Source: Lentisphaerota bacterium
Lineage (GTDB): Bacteria > Verrucomicrobiota > Lentisphaeria > Victivallales > Victivallaceae
Length of the DNA stretch: 64,000 nt
Assembly: GCA_015061605.1 (NCBI GenBank)
Contig: SUWH01000006.1
Location: 1 to 64,000, forward strand
Reading direction: 5' to 3'
How positions within the stretch are numbered: the stretch's first letter is position 1; every line of letters begins with the position of its first letter. This document shows, piece after piece, positions 51,200 through 60,106 of the stretch. The notes beneath the pieces were generated by a model. That model was not told where the DNA came from and did not search any database. It saw only the letters and a program-made list of their open reading frames with translations. A program made the position numbers and the translations under genes.

Positions 51200-52015
51200 A
51201 TGATGCACAAACTGTCTGTTTCCCATGGGAAAGTGAAGCATTCCTGCTTCACTTTAATCGAACTCCTTGTTGTCATCGCGATCATCGCCATTCTGGCAGC
51301 GATTTTGCTTCCGGCTCTGGGCAAGGCACGCGAACGCGGCAAATCCGCGTCGTGCATTTCAAACTTGAAGCAAATCGGTGCCGCTCTCGGCATGTACAGC
51401 AATGATTACGGCGGATATATGCCCAATCACAATACAGGGTCAAACGGCACACCTTATATAACGGCATTGCTTTTCCCTTACTTTAATAATCCGTGGGTCT
51501 ATGCCTGCCCCTCCGACACCGATCAGAATTATAAATTCAAAAGTATTGGAGCGAAACGAACAAAAGAAGAAGAGATATATCTTCTCTGGACCGGACTTCC
51601 AGGCGGTATGGGATATATGCCCAACACTGTGCTGCCGCAAGATAGTGCCAATAATATTGCGGCAAAACTTTCCAAAGCCCCGCGCCCCTCCAAGCAGATG
51701 TTTTTCTGCGACGGTACCGGTCACAAAATCCTGATCCGTTTCGGCGCCAACGGCTCTCACTACGCACTGGACTGGAAGGTTCCTCCCGGCGGTAAATCCA
51801 TCGTCAATCCGGCCTGTACCGTCCGCCGCAGTCACGCCCGCCATCAGGGAATATGGAATGTAAATTATCTCGACGGTCACACCCGCGGCATCCCGGCGGC
51901 TGAAGCCCACAGCTACAATCCCTCTGCCGCAGCTCTTAATGCCGCTGCCACCCCGCTGGAAGGACGCCTTTTCTACGCCGGAACCACTAACGGCAAAGTC
52001 TGGAATTCAAAATAA
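51200..52015 (+). CDS. Prepilin-like protein with H-X9-DG motif, tandem copy 2
   Basis: A 271-residue protein, first gene of the operon to 63283. [24 protein letters not shown] begins at residue 17 (Cys at -1, Glu at +5), then [42 protein letters not shown] and [12 protein letters not shown]. It is more than half identical to its tandem neighbour, with differences concentrated in loops and the C-terminal third. The next gene starts 24 bases later with a TAAGGAGGA site. Its position suggests a locus-specific surface role. Confidence 0.88.
   Translation: MMHKLSVSHGKVKHSCFTLIELLVVIAIIAILAAILLPALGKARERGKSASCISNLKQIGAALGMYSNDYGGYMPNHNTGSNGTPYITALLFPYFNNPWVYACPSDTDQNYKFKSIGAKRTKEEEIYLLWTGLPGGMGYMPNTVLPQDSANNIAAKLSKAPRPSKQMFFCDGTGHKILIRFGANGSHYALDWKVPPGGKSIVNPACTVRRSHARHQGIWNVNYLDGHTRGIPAAEAHSYNPSAAALNAAATPLEGRLFYAGTTNGKVWNSK
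51219..51255 (+). other. Alternative hairpins in the prepilin leader, copy 2
   Basis: TTTCCC-at-GGGAAA (51219-51232) overlaps AAAGTGAAGCA (51230-51240), which pairs perfectly with TGCTTCACTTT (51245-51255) across a four-base loop. Same arrangement as 50221-50260, although flanking leader codons have diverged. Confidence 0.8.
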
Positions 52016-52039
52016 AAACAACTGTTTTAAGGAGGAAAT

Positions 52040-52690
52040 ATGAAAAAATTTACGATTTGTTTGATGGCGCTGAGTGCAATAATTGCAGCTGCGGCGGATG
52101 TGGCGATCTGCGGTTCCGGTTACGGCAGGCATGAGATCGGCCAGATCGTCAACAAGGTGTTGAAACGCAAGGATGTGAAATTCACCTTTGAAAATATCGG
52201 TGAATTTCCGGAATACGCCAAATATCAGAAAAGTAAACTTCTTATTGTTGCCAGTGAAGCAAAGAGAAAATTCACCGCCGGAGAGATGACGCAATTCCAG
52301 CAATGGCTCACTGCCGGCGGTACTGCTCTCTTCATTTGCCGCGCTGCCAACTCCCTTGCTCCCGCGAAAAGTTGGACGTGGTGCGGCATGACTCCGGTCT
52401 ACCGTTTCCAATATGATGCCCAGATGCCGGATAAAGACAATCCCATTGTCAAAAATATCAAATTCACCCCGTTCAAAGATATTCTCGGTGTCCGGGTCAC
52501 GCCTCCCGCCAAAGTAATCATCGGCAGCGGCGATGTCGCGTTGATCGCTGAAAGCTCCATCGGCAAAGGAAAACTCTATCTGATGGCAAATGAATATTTC
52601 CGGATGGCGGCAAGAAAATGGAACCATCCCTTTAAAGATGAATATCTGAAAATTATGCAGAATATTGTCGATTTGTCAACTCAAAAATAA
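52040..52690 (+). CDS. Exported GATase-like-fold protein, stand-alone
   Basis: A 216-residue protein with a signal peptide (FTICLMALSAIIAAAA). The mature part looks like a class-I glutamine-amidotransferase-like alpha/beta domain without an obvious catalytic cysteine: DVAICGSGYGRHEIGQIV, KLLIVASEAKRKFTAGEMTQ, LTAGGTALFICRAANSLAP and GKGKLYLMANEYFRMA. The same domain forms the N-terminus of the next protein (shared CGSGYG/CGTGYG, NIGEFP-YAKY, GKGK-Y--ANEYFRMA-). This suggests duplication with a C-terminal fusion. Possibly a sugar-binding or scaffold domain. Confidence 0.65.
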   Translation: MKKFTICLMALSAIIAAAADVAICGSGYGRHEIGQIVNKVLKRKDVKFTFENIGEFPEYAKYQKSKLLIVASEAKRKFTAGEMTQFQQWLTAGGTALFICRAANSLAPAKSWTWCGMTPVYRFQYDAQMPDKDNPIVKNIKFTPFKDILGVRVTPPAKVIIGSGDVALIAESSIGKGKLYLMANEYFRMAARKWNHPFKDEYLKIMQNIVDLSTQK

Positions 52691-52707
52691 TTTGATCCCG
52701 GGGAAAT

Positions 52708-55377
52708 ATGAAAAAAATCACACTTCTTTTTACGGCACTTGCCGCTGTACTGCTGTCAGGTGGAAATGTTTCCATCTGCGGTACCGGCTACGGCACACAT
52801 GACATCAAAGCGATCATCAACCGCGCACTGGTACGGGAAAATGTCACCTATCAGTACACCAATATCGGGGAATTTCCCGATTATGCAAAGTACAAAAACA
52901 GCAAAGTTTTGATCGTCTGTTCCACCAGCAGTAAAAAACTCGACCCCCAAAGTACAGAACAGCTTAAATCATGGGTCTCCAACGGCGGAACTCTGCTGCT
53001 GATGGGACGCGCAATAAATTCACTTGCTCCGGTAAAGGATTGGAAGTGGAGCGGCTTGAGTCATGTCACCAATGCCAAAGAGTATGAAGTAAAAGCACTG
53101 GTTCCCGATTCACCCGTTTTGAAAGGTTTCAAGTTTTTCCCCTTCAAAGATGTTCTGAGCAGCCGGATCAAACCGCCCGCCAGAGCGATCCTCGGCGACG
53201 GCGGCAAAAATACCTTCATCGCAGAATTGTCTCTGGGCAAAGGCAAAATCTATGTGCTTGCCAATGAGTACTTCCGCATGGCATCCAAACGACGCAACCA
53301 TCCGTTTCACAAAGAATATCTGAAAATCATCCGGAATATCATCGATCTTGCCGCCCCCACCAGCGACAGCAATGTGCAGGACGACCAGTTGAGTCAATGG
53401 CAGAAAAAACGTTCCGGTGTGCTGGTCTGGAACCGTGAATGGCAGCGCGGGGAGATCTACGGTCCCCGCTTCAATCCCCCGATGCCGCTTGAAAATGAGA
53501 TCATCGGCTCCATCCCGCTTCATCTGGCGCGCAACGAATTTGAAAGCGTTCAGGTAAATTTCACCCCGCTGGAAAAATACAAACTCGTTTCATGGAAATT
53601 GACCGACGGCGGTCTGCCGGAAAACAGCATGGAATTTTTTGTCCAATCTGCCCCCGATCCCATTCCGTGGCCCAAAAATCCCGAAATTGCCAAGGAGTTC
53701 CCCTACTGGCTGATGCCCCCCAAATATGTCGCCCCCAAAGGCAAAGATGAATTTTATGCCCCCAAACCCGGAAATACCGTTATCGTCTGGGTGCGCTTCA
53801 ACACCAAAAATGTCAAAGCCGGAAAATACACTCCGGAACTGACGCTTGATTTTGACGGCAAAACTTCCGCCAAAGTCAAGTTTGAGGTCAAAGTCGCCAA
53901 AACCGCCGTCCCGACCAAACGTCCCATCCTGCTGGGCGTCGGCGGCTACTCACTGGATGTCAACAATTTTGATAAAATGCGCCCCTTTGTGGACGATCTT
54001 TCCAAACACGGCAACGAATGGAGCTTGATCAACATCGTCCGGGTCGGCATGGTGAAAATCGCCGGAACCGGCGAACCGTTCAATGCCCGTACAATGAAAC
54101 AATATTTCGGCAAACCCGTTCACGAACTGCCCGAACTGGATTTCTCATTCCTCGATAAGTGGATGCACAATAACATCAAAGCCAACATGACCAACTACCG
54201 GATCAATTTGCCCAGAATTGCGGATTCTTTCAAAAAAATGAAGGCTCCCGCAGAAAAACTCCCCGCTCTGGAGCAGTGGTTCTACGCCGAATTGTCCCGC
54301 TATTTCCACGAAAAAGGCGTCCGTCTCCTCTTGACCAGCAAAGGCGACGAACTGAGCCGCAAAGAGTTGTATGAAGGCTACCTCCCCTGGGCAAAACAGC
54401 GTACCGCCGTCGGATTTGACTGTACTTCGACCTTCAGTTTCGGCGTGGCAGACTTCACGCAGCTGGTGAAAGACCTCTCCCCCTACACCCGGCTCTGGAC
54501 GCTCAACCGCCAGCTTGCCCACCCCTTCACCACCGCATTGAAAAACGGTTCCATAAAATTGCGTGATGATGCCTTTGTCGGGACCTACGGCGCCGGAGAA
54601 GGACGCGGTTCAGAATTCCGCAAACCGCTGGGCAATCCCCGTTTCCTCGGCTGGGAATCCTGGATCCACGGCATTTCCACCTGTTCGCCAAATCCGTGGT
54701 TCAAAAGCTGGATATACTACTGCGACTACGGCGGTTCCGGAGAAACCGGCGGCATCGCCGGAGAACGCTGGGTGGCTTATCTGAAACATAATGACCCGAC
54801 AGTACCTGTAGCCGACTGCCCCTTCTGGGAAGGTATCCGTGAAGGTATGGAAGAGGGCAATCTGGCATATTTGCTTGAACAGCGCGCCAAAGCCGCCGGT
54901 AAACCCGAACTGGTCAAACGCGCCCGCGCTCTCATCTCCGATAAAGCCGGTGCCCCCATTTCCGGCAAATGGGTTCGCCGCACCCATGTCCGTGTCCCCT
55001 TTGACTTCTATGTGATAAATGCTGACAGCTCCGGCTACCGCAAAGCCAAAAGCGTTGTGTTGGATATGCTCGACACGCTCCCGCAGCCGACCGATGTTTT
55101 CTGGCACCGGATAAATCTGAAAAATGTCAAATTGACCGGTGAGGCGTCAGCCATAAAACAGTTCAAAGCTGAAGTCCTCAAACGCCTTGAAACTCCGCTG
55201 GTTCCCGGCAATGGCAAAACCACAATAAACTTTGTCATCGACAATACCGTCGGTAAAGGCAAATTCCGCATTCTGGAAAAAGACAATACCCTGACCGTCA
55301 AAGGCGGCGATGCCGCCGGACTCAAGCTCGGTACGGAAATTTTCAGCTGCTATCTCAATCAACACGGTAAATGGTAA
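52708..55377 (+). CDS. Exported GATase-like domain plus DUF4091 protein
   Basis: An 889-residue exported protein (signal ITLLFTALAAVLLSGG). Residues 20-215 repeat the previous protein's domain. A beta-sandwich follows (IPLHLARNEFESVQVNFTPL, about 270-400), then a barrel-like region ending in the DUF4091 signature: FLGWESWIHGISTCSPNPWF, GGIAGERWVAYLKHND and FWEGIREGMEEGNLAYLLEQ. DUF4091 proteins are glycosidase-like. Clustering with DUF4838 proteins supports a polysaccharide substrate. Catalytic residues are not assignable by eye. Confidence 0.7.
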   Translation: MKKITLLFTALAAVLLSGGNVSICGTGYGTHDIKAIINRALVRENVTYQYTNIGEFPDYAKYKNSKVLIVCSTSSKKLDPQSTEQLKSWVSNGGTLLLMGRAINSLAPVKDWKWSGLSHVTNAKEYEVKALVPDSPVLKGFKFFPFKDVLSSRIKPPARAILGDGGKNTFIAELSLGKGKIYVLANEYFRMASKRRNHPFHKEYLKIIRNIIDLAAPTSDSNVQDDQLSQWQKKRSGVLVWNREWQRGEIYGPRFNPPMPLENEIIGSIPLHLARNEFESVQVNFTPLEKYKLVSWKLTDGGLPENSMEFFVQSAPDPIPWPKNPEIAKEFPYWLMPPKYVAPKGKDEFYAPKPGNTVIVWVRFNTKNVKAGKYTPELTLDFDGKTSAKVKFEVKVAKTAVPTKRPILLGVGGYSLDVNNFDKMRPFVDDLSKHGNEWSLINIVRVGMVKIAGTGEPFNARTMKQYFGKPVHELPELDFSFLDKWMHNNIKANMTNYRINLPRIADSFKKMKAPAEKLPALEQWFYAELSRYFHEKGVRLLLTSKGDELSRKELYEGYLPWAKQRTAVGFDCTSTFSFGVADFTQLVKDLSPYTRLWTLNRQLAHPFTTALKNGSIKLRDDAFVGTYGAGEGRGSEFRKPLGNPRFLGWESWIHGISTCSPNPWFKSWIYYCDYGGSGETGGIAGERWVAYLKHNDPTVPVADCPFWEGIREGMEEGNLAYLLEQRAKAAGKPELVKRARALISDKAGAPISGKWVRRTHVRVPFDFYVINADSSGYRKAKSVVLDMLDTLPQPTDVFWHRINLKNVKLTGEASAIKQFKAEVLKRLETPLVPGNGKTTINFVIDNTVGKGKFRILEKDNTLTVKGGDAAGLKLGTEIFSCYLNQHGKW

Positions 55378-55399
55378 CTCAAAACAGGAGAATACTGTT

Positions 55400-57733
55400 A
55401 TGAAAAAGTCAATTATTTTCGCGGCATTACTGGCTGTCACATCTTTATCAGCTTTTGAACTGGGCAAACCATGCACCATCTACTATGCCGGACGCAACCG
55501 CACTGCCGCTCAGGAATTGAGCAAATATCTCACCGCAATCTACAAAAAGGATTTCCCGGTCAAGGCGATGAAAAAAGAACAGACCGGAATTTTCGTCGGT
55601 GCCAAAAAAGCTTCAGAACTGGTGGCAAGTTCCGTCAAGGGCGACCGGCTGGATATTTATGGAGCCAACACCGAATTCGCCGTTTATGACTTTCTGGAAC
55701 GCGAATGCGGCGTCCGTTTCCTCTGGCCCGGCAAACTCGGTACCGTCATTCCGCAGGGCAAAGTGAAAACCCTTGCCGACGGCGATTACGCCTATCAGCC
55801 GCAGTTTGCCATCCGCTTGAGCCAGAGTTTCCACTATCCCACCCGCTACATGACGGTCCCGGAACGGAATGATCTTGCCAAGTGGATAAAAAGCAACAAA
55901 ATCGGTCAGGAGCTGCGCGGCAGCTTCGGTCACGCTTTCGGTCATCTGATCCCCCGGGGCAAATACGGCAAAGATCACCCGGAATATTTCTCTCTGGTCA
56001 GCCCCGCCAACTGGGTCGGCGGCGGCAAAAGTGACAAACCCAAACGCACCAATATCGACGGCGACGTGTGGCAGCTCTGCACCTCCAACGATGAAGTCCG
56101 TCAAATCATCGCTGAAAAACTTGCCGCCAACCCCACCACCAATATCCAATCCATTTCTCCCAACGACGGCGGCGGTTTCTGCGAATGTGACAAGTGCAAA
56201 GCGCAGGACTACCCCTTGCAGGATAAATTCAAACTCACCAACCGGATGTATGATTTCCTCGCTGATGTCGCAGCAAGAGTGAAAAAATTGAACCCCAAAA
56301 CCAAAATCGGCTTGTTCAGTTACAGCTACTTTGCCGGTGTTCCCTCCCGCAAAGTCCAGCTCCCGGACAACTGCTATCTTTCACTTTGCTACATCCAGGT
56401 CACCCAATACACCCCGGAAATGCAGAAAGAGCTGGATGATAAAATCATCGGTCTGGGCAAACTCGGCGCGAAAATCGTCGGCAGAGAATACTGGGGAACC
56501 CACTACTATCAGGATATGCCCATCGACCACAGCCGACTCATCGCCCACAATATCAATCTGTTGAGCAAATACGGCGCCGCCGGTATCTACGGCGAACCCT
56601 CCAACAACTTCGCCATCCGTCCCAGTGACAACTATCTCCTTGCCAAATTGAGCTGGAATCCCGCTCTCAAGCGCGATGACATTTTGAAAGACTTCTGCAA
56701 AAGTGCTTTCGGCGATGCGGCAGATCTGATGTATGAATACTTCGACTCCGGCGAAACGGAATTCTGGGCCAAGTGGAGCAAACTTATGCTCTCCAAACGC
56801 CCGATGATGGAATTTGTCCCCAGCATGTACGCCAACACGCTCAAAGTTTTGTCGCAGATTTTCGACAAGGAATGGGCAAAAGCCCGGATCGCCAAACTCC
56901 GCAAAGCGAAAGCCAAAGCGAAACTTCCGGAGGAAAAAGCGCGTATTGATTATATCATTTCCGGCGTCAATGTCGCATTGAGCAAAAGCGAACTCAACGA
57001 AATGTGGAGCCTTGCCGCCACCGCCGGCGTCCAGCTGCCGCTGATGCAGCCGGATACCCAAAAAGTCAGCATGGAAAAACTCAATTTGCAGAAACTTATC
57101 AATAAGGTGCTGAATAAAAACTACCGCCACGAACTTATCCTCGCTTCCAACGCTTACGGCAACTGCGTCCCCGGTCTCGGCTTTTTGCGGGAGTATGCCA
57201 TCACCGTCCGCCCGTGGAAAGCGATTTGCGAAATGGCTAAACTCGACCTCGCCATCGACCGCTTCAATTATCTGGTCAACGGCAGTTTTGAATTCCGTAA
57301 ATGGGAGTGGGAAATCAAAGGTGATAAAGATCTGAAATACTCCTTTACCGGTGAACGCAACTGCGATGAAAAGACCAACTTCATCGCCCAGTGCCACTTG
57401 AATCAGGGACTTTCCCTCAAACTGGAGATCCCTGCCAAAAGTTCCGTCACTTTGACCAATACCCGCCAGTTTGAAACCGCTGAAAACGCCAAACTGCGCG
57501 GCTCCATGTATATTTTCGGCAACGCTGAAGTCAAAGCCGACTTCAACGGCAAAGCGGTCAAAACCGTCGTCGCCAACGCCGGAATGGAGGATGAGTGGCA
57601 GGAACTGCGCTTCACTCCGCTCGCCGTCAAACCGGGCAAATATACTTTCCGTGTCACTCTGACCAACAAAACCGGCAATGCTCAAACCGTCTATATCGAC
57701 AATGCCGCTGTTTTGATCCAACCTGTGAAATAA
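55400..57733 (+). CDS. Exported DUF4838 protein, paralogue 1
   Basis: A 777-residue protein with a signal peptide (SIIFAALLAVTSLSA). Residues 20-115 resemble the N-terminal domain of alpha-glucuronidases (ELGKPCTIYYAGRNRTAAQE). FLERECGVRFLWPGKLGTVI is the hallmark before a TIM-barrel DUF4838 domain (about 180-460). This contains SISPNDGGGFCECDKCKAQD (Cys triplet near 260-266) and GYREYWGTHYY-like segments. The C-terminal 130 residues form a beta-sandwich carbohydrate-binding-like module. It is highly similar to the next gene along its full, identical length. Start has AGGAGAA. Confidence 0.78.
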   Translation: MKKSIIFAALLAVTSLSAFELGKPCTIYYAGRNRTAAQELSKYLTAIYKKDFPVKAMKKEQTGIFVGAKKASELVASSVKGDRLDIYGANTEFAVYDFLERECGVRFLWPGKLGTVIPQGKVKTLADGDYAYQPQFAIRLSQSFHYPTRYMTVPERNDLAKWIKSNKIGQELRGSFGHAFGHLIPRGKYGKDHPEYFSLVSPANWVGGGKSDKPKRTNIDGDVWQLCTSNDEVRQIIAEKLAANPTTNIQSISPNDGGGFCECDKCKAQDYPLQDKFKLTNRMYDFLADVAARVKKLNPKTKIGLFSYSYFAGVPSRKVQLPDNCYLSLCYIQVTQYTPEMQKELDDKIIGLGKLGAKIVGREYWGTHYYQDMPIDHSRLIAHNINLLSKYGAAGIYGEPSNNFAIRPSDNYLLAKLSWNPALKRDDILKDFCKSAFGDAADLMYEYFDSGETEFWAKWSKLMLSKRPMMEFVPSMYANTLKVLSQIFDKEWAKARIAKLRKAKAKAKLPEEKARIDYIISGVNVALSKSELNEMWSLAATAGVQLPLMQPDTQKVSMEKLNLQKLINKVLNKNYRHELILASNAYGNCVPGLGFLREYAITVRPWKAICEMAKLDLAIDRFNYLVNGSFEFRKWEWEIKGDKDLKYSFTGERNCDEKTNFIAQCHLNQGLSLKLEIPAKSSVTLTNTRQFETAENAKLRGSMYIFGNAEVKADFNGKAVKTVVANAGMEDEWQELRFTPLAVKPGKYTFRVTLTNKTGNAQTVYIDNAAVLIQPVK

Positions 57734-57748
57734 CCGGAGCGTGAAATC

Positions 57749-60082
57749 ATGAAAAAAACGTTGCTTTCTTTTGCGTTGTTGAGTTCGCTCGTCTTGTCCG
57801 CATTTGAACTGGGTAAGCCCTGTACCATCTATTACAATGGTAAAAATCTGACTGCCGCCAACGATTTGAGCCGGTTTCTGACCCGGATCTACGATCAGAA
57901 GTTTCCGGTGAGCCACATCAAACGCAACAAGGACGGCAAGGGTATTTTCATCGCCGCCAAGACTCCCGCCAAACTGGTTGAAGCCGAAGTAAAAGGTGAC
58001 CGGCTGGATATTTTCGGTCACAATGCCGTGTATGCTGTCGCCGACTTCCTTGAACGTGAATGCGGGGTCCGTTTCCTCTGGCCGGGCAAACTCGGAACCG
58101 TCATCCCCAAAGGCAAAGTAAAAACTCTTCCCGACGGATATTACGGCTATCAGCCCCAATTCAGCCGCCGCTTGAGCCAGAGCTACCACTATCCGAGACG
58201 CTTTATGAATCATCAGGACCGTCAGGATCTGGATGACTGGATAAGATTCAACAAGATCGGTCAGGAACTCAACGGCGGTTTCGGACACGCTTTCTCCCGC
58301 CTCGTGCCGCAGGAAAAGTATGCCAAAACCCACCCCGAATACTTTTCTCTGGTCAGCCCCCCCAACTGGGTCGGCGGTACCAAGCCGGATAAACCCACCC
58401 GTAAGACCACTCCCGGCTGCTGGCAGCTCTGCACTTCCAACGATGAAGTCCGCCAGATCATCGCCGAGAAACTCGCCAAAAATCCCACCACCAACATCCA
58501 GTCCATTTCCCCCAACGACGGCGGCGGTTTCTGCGAATGCGACAAATGCAAAGCGCAGGACTATCCCTTGCAGAAACAGTTCCCGCTCACCAACCGGATG
58601 TACGACTTCCTCGCTGATATTGCCAACCGGGTAAAAAAATTGAACCCGAAAACCAAGATCGGTCTTTTCAGTTACAGCTACTTTGCCGGTGTTCCCAGCC
58701 GCAAAGTCCAGCTCCCGGACAACTGCTATCTTTCACTCTGCTACATCCAGGTCGAACAGCTCACACCTGAAATGCAGAAAGAACTTGATGAAAAAATCAT
58801 CGGTCTGGGCAAACTCGGAGCAAAGATCGTCGGGCGTGAATACTGGGGAACCCATTACTATCAGGGTATGCCCATCGATCACAGCCGCCTTATTGCCCAC
58901 AATATCAATCTTTTGAGCAAATACGGCGCCGCCGGTATCTACGGCGAACCGGGCAGCAACTTTTCCGTCCGTCCGAGCGACAACTATGTGCTTGCCAAGT
59001 TGAGCTGGAACCCCGCTCTCAAGCGCGACGATATTTTGAAAGACTTCTGCAAAAGCGCTTTCGGCGATGCGGCTGATTTGATGTATGAATACTTCGACTC
59101 CGGAGAAAAGGAGTTCTGGAGCAAGTGGACGCGCCCGGAAAACTGGAACCGCCCGATGATGAAACATGCCCCCAGTATGTACGCCAACCGGTTGAAAGTC
59201 CTCTCCGGTATCTTCAATAAAGCATGGGCAGACCGCCGTCTCGCCAAGCTCAAAGCCGCCCGGAAAAAAGCCAAACTTCCGGAAGAAAAAGCGCGTATCG
59301 ACTACGTTATGGACGGTATAAATGTTTCTTTGAGCAAATCTCTGCTCAACGACCATTGGAGCAAAGTCGCCGCCGCCGGTGTACCCTGTCCGCTTATTCA
59401 GCCCGATACGGAAAAAATCCGTATGGAAAAGAAAAATATCCAGAAAATAATCGCCGCCGCCCTCAATCAGAATTACTCCCATGAACGCACCATCGGCAGA
59501 AATATCGGAGGCAACCGGATCGCCGGAATCGGATTTGTCCGGGAATATTCCGTAACTCTGCGCCCGTGGAAAACCCTGTGCGAAATGGCGAAACTCGATC
59601 TCGCCAGTGACCGTTACAATTATCTGGTCAACGGCGCATTTGAATACCGGATGTGGGAGTGGGATATCAAGGGGACCAAAGGTTTCAACGCCGTGGTCAC
59701 CGGAGAACGCAATTGCGATGAAAAAACCAGTTTCATCGCCCAGTGTCACTTGAATCAGGGACTTTCACTCAAACTGGAGATCCCCGCCAATGGCAGTGTG
59801 ACCATCACCAACACCCGTCCGGTCGAAAGCGACATCCCCGCCAATTTGCGCAGCTCCATGTTCGTCCGCGGCAACGTGGAAGTCAAAGCCGATTTCAACG
59901 GCAAAGCGGTCGAAACCCGCCACGTCAATGCCGGACTGGAAGAGGATCAGTGGAAAGAATTGCGGTTCACCCCGCTCGCGGTCGATCCCGGCAAATACAC
60001 TTTCCGTGCCACATTCACCAATAAAACCAATGAAGCTCAGACTCTCTTTATTGACAATATCCAGGTGCTGGTGAAGCCGTAA
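57749..60082 (+). CDS. Exported DUF4838 protein, paralogue 2
   Basis: A 777-residue protein with the same architecture as the previous gene: signal LLSFALLSSLVLSAFE, glucuronidase-like N-domain, FLERECGVRFLWPGKLGTVI, the FCECDKC motif at about 261-267, IVGREYWGTHYYQGMPIDHS, and the C-terminal sandwich. Differences cluster in the N-terminal 100 residues and the region after 480, while the barrel core is nearly unchanged. This suggests two linkage or anomer specificities on one scaffold. It follows its paralogue by 15 bases. Confidence 0.78.
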   Translation: MKKTLLSFALLSSLVLSAFELGKPCTIYYNGKNLTAANDLSRFLTRIYDQKFPVSHIKRNKDGKGIFIAAKTPAKLVEAEVKGDRLDIFGHNAVYAVADFLERECGVRFLWPGKLGTVIPKGKVKTLPDGYYGYQPQFSRRLSQSYHYPRRFMNHQDRQDLDDWIRFNKIGQELNGGFGHAFSRLVPQEKYAKTHPEYFSLVSPPNWVGGTKPDKPTRKTTPGCWQLCTSNDEVRQIIAEKLAKNPTTNIQSISPNDGGGFCECDKCKAQDYPLQKQFPLTNRMYDFLADIANRVKKLNPKTKIGLFSYSYFAGVPSRKVQLPDNCYLSLCYIQVEQLTPEMQKELDEKIIGLGKLGAKIVGREYWGTHYYQGMPIDHSRLIAHNINLLSKYGAAGIYGEPGSNFSVRPSDNYVLAKLSWNPALKRDDILKDFCKSAFGDAADLMYEYFDSGEKEFWSKWTRPENWNRPMMKHAPSMYANRLKVLSGIFNKAWADRRLAKLKAARKKAKLPEEKARIDYVMDGINVSLSKSLLNDHWSKVAAAGVPCPLIQPDTEKIRMEKKNIQKIIAAALNQNYSHERTIGRNIGGNRIAGIGFVREYSVTLRPWKTLCEMAKLDLASDRYNYLVNGAFEYRMWEWDIKGTKGFNAVVTGERNCDEKTSFIAQCHLNQGLSLKLEIPANGSVTITNTRPVESDIPANLRSSMFVRGNVEVKADFNGKAVETRHVNAGLEEDQWKELRFTPLAVDPGKYTFRATFTNKTNEAQTLFIDNIQVLVKP

Positions 60083-60106
60083 GTGCAAATACAGAAAGAC
60101 AGCAAA

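Noticed and set aside
56381-58333. 650-codon open frame on the minus strand
   Set aside because: It lies opposite the two DUF4838 genes, has no ribosome site or recognisable domain, and results from the codon bias of the sense strand.
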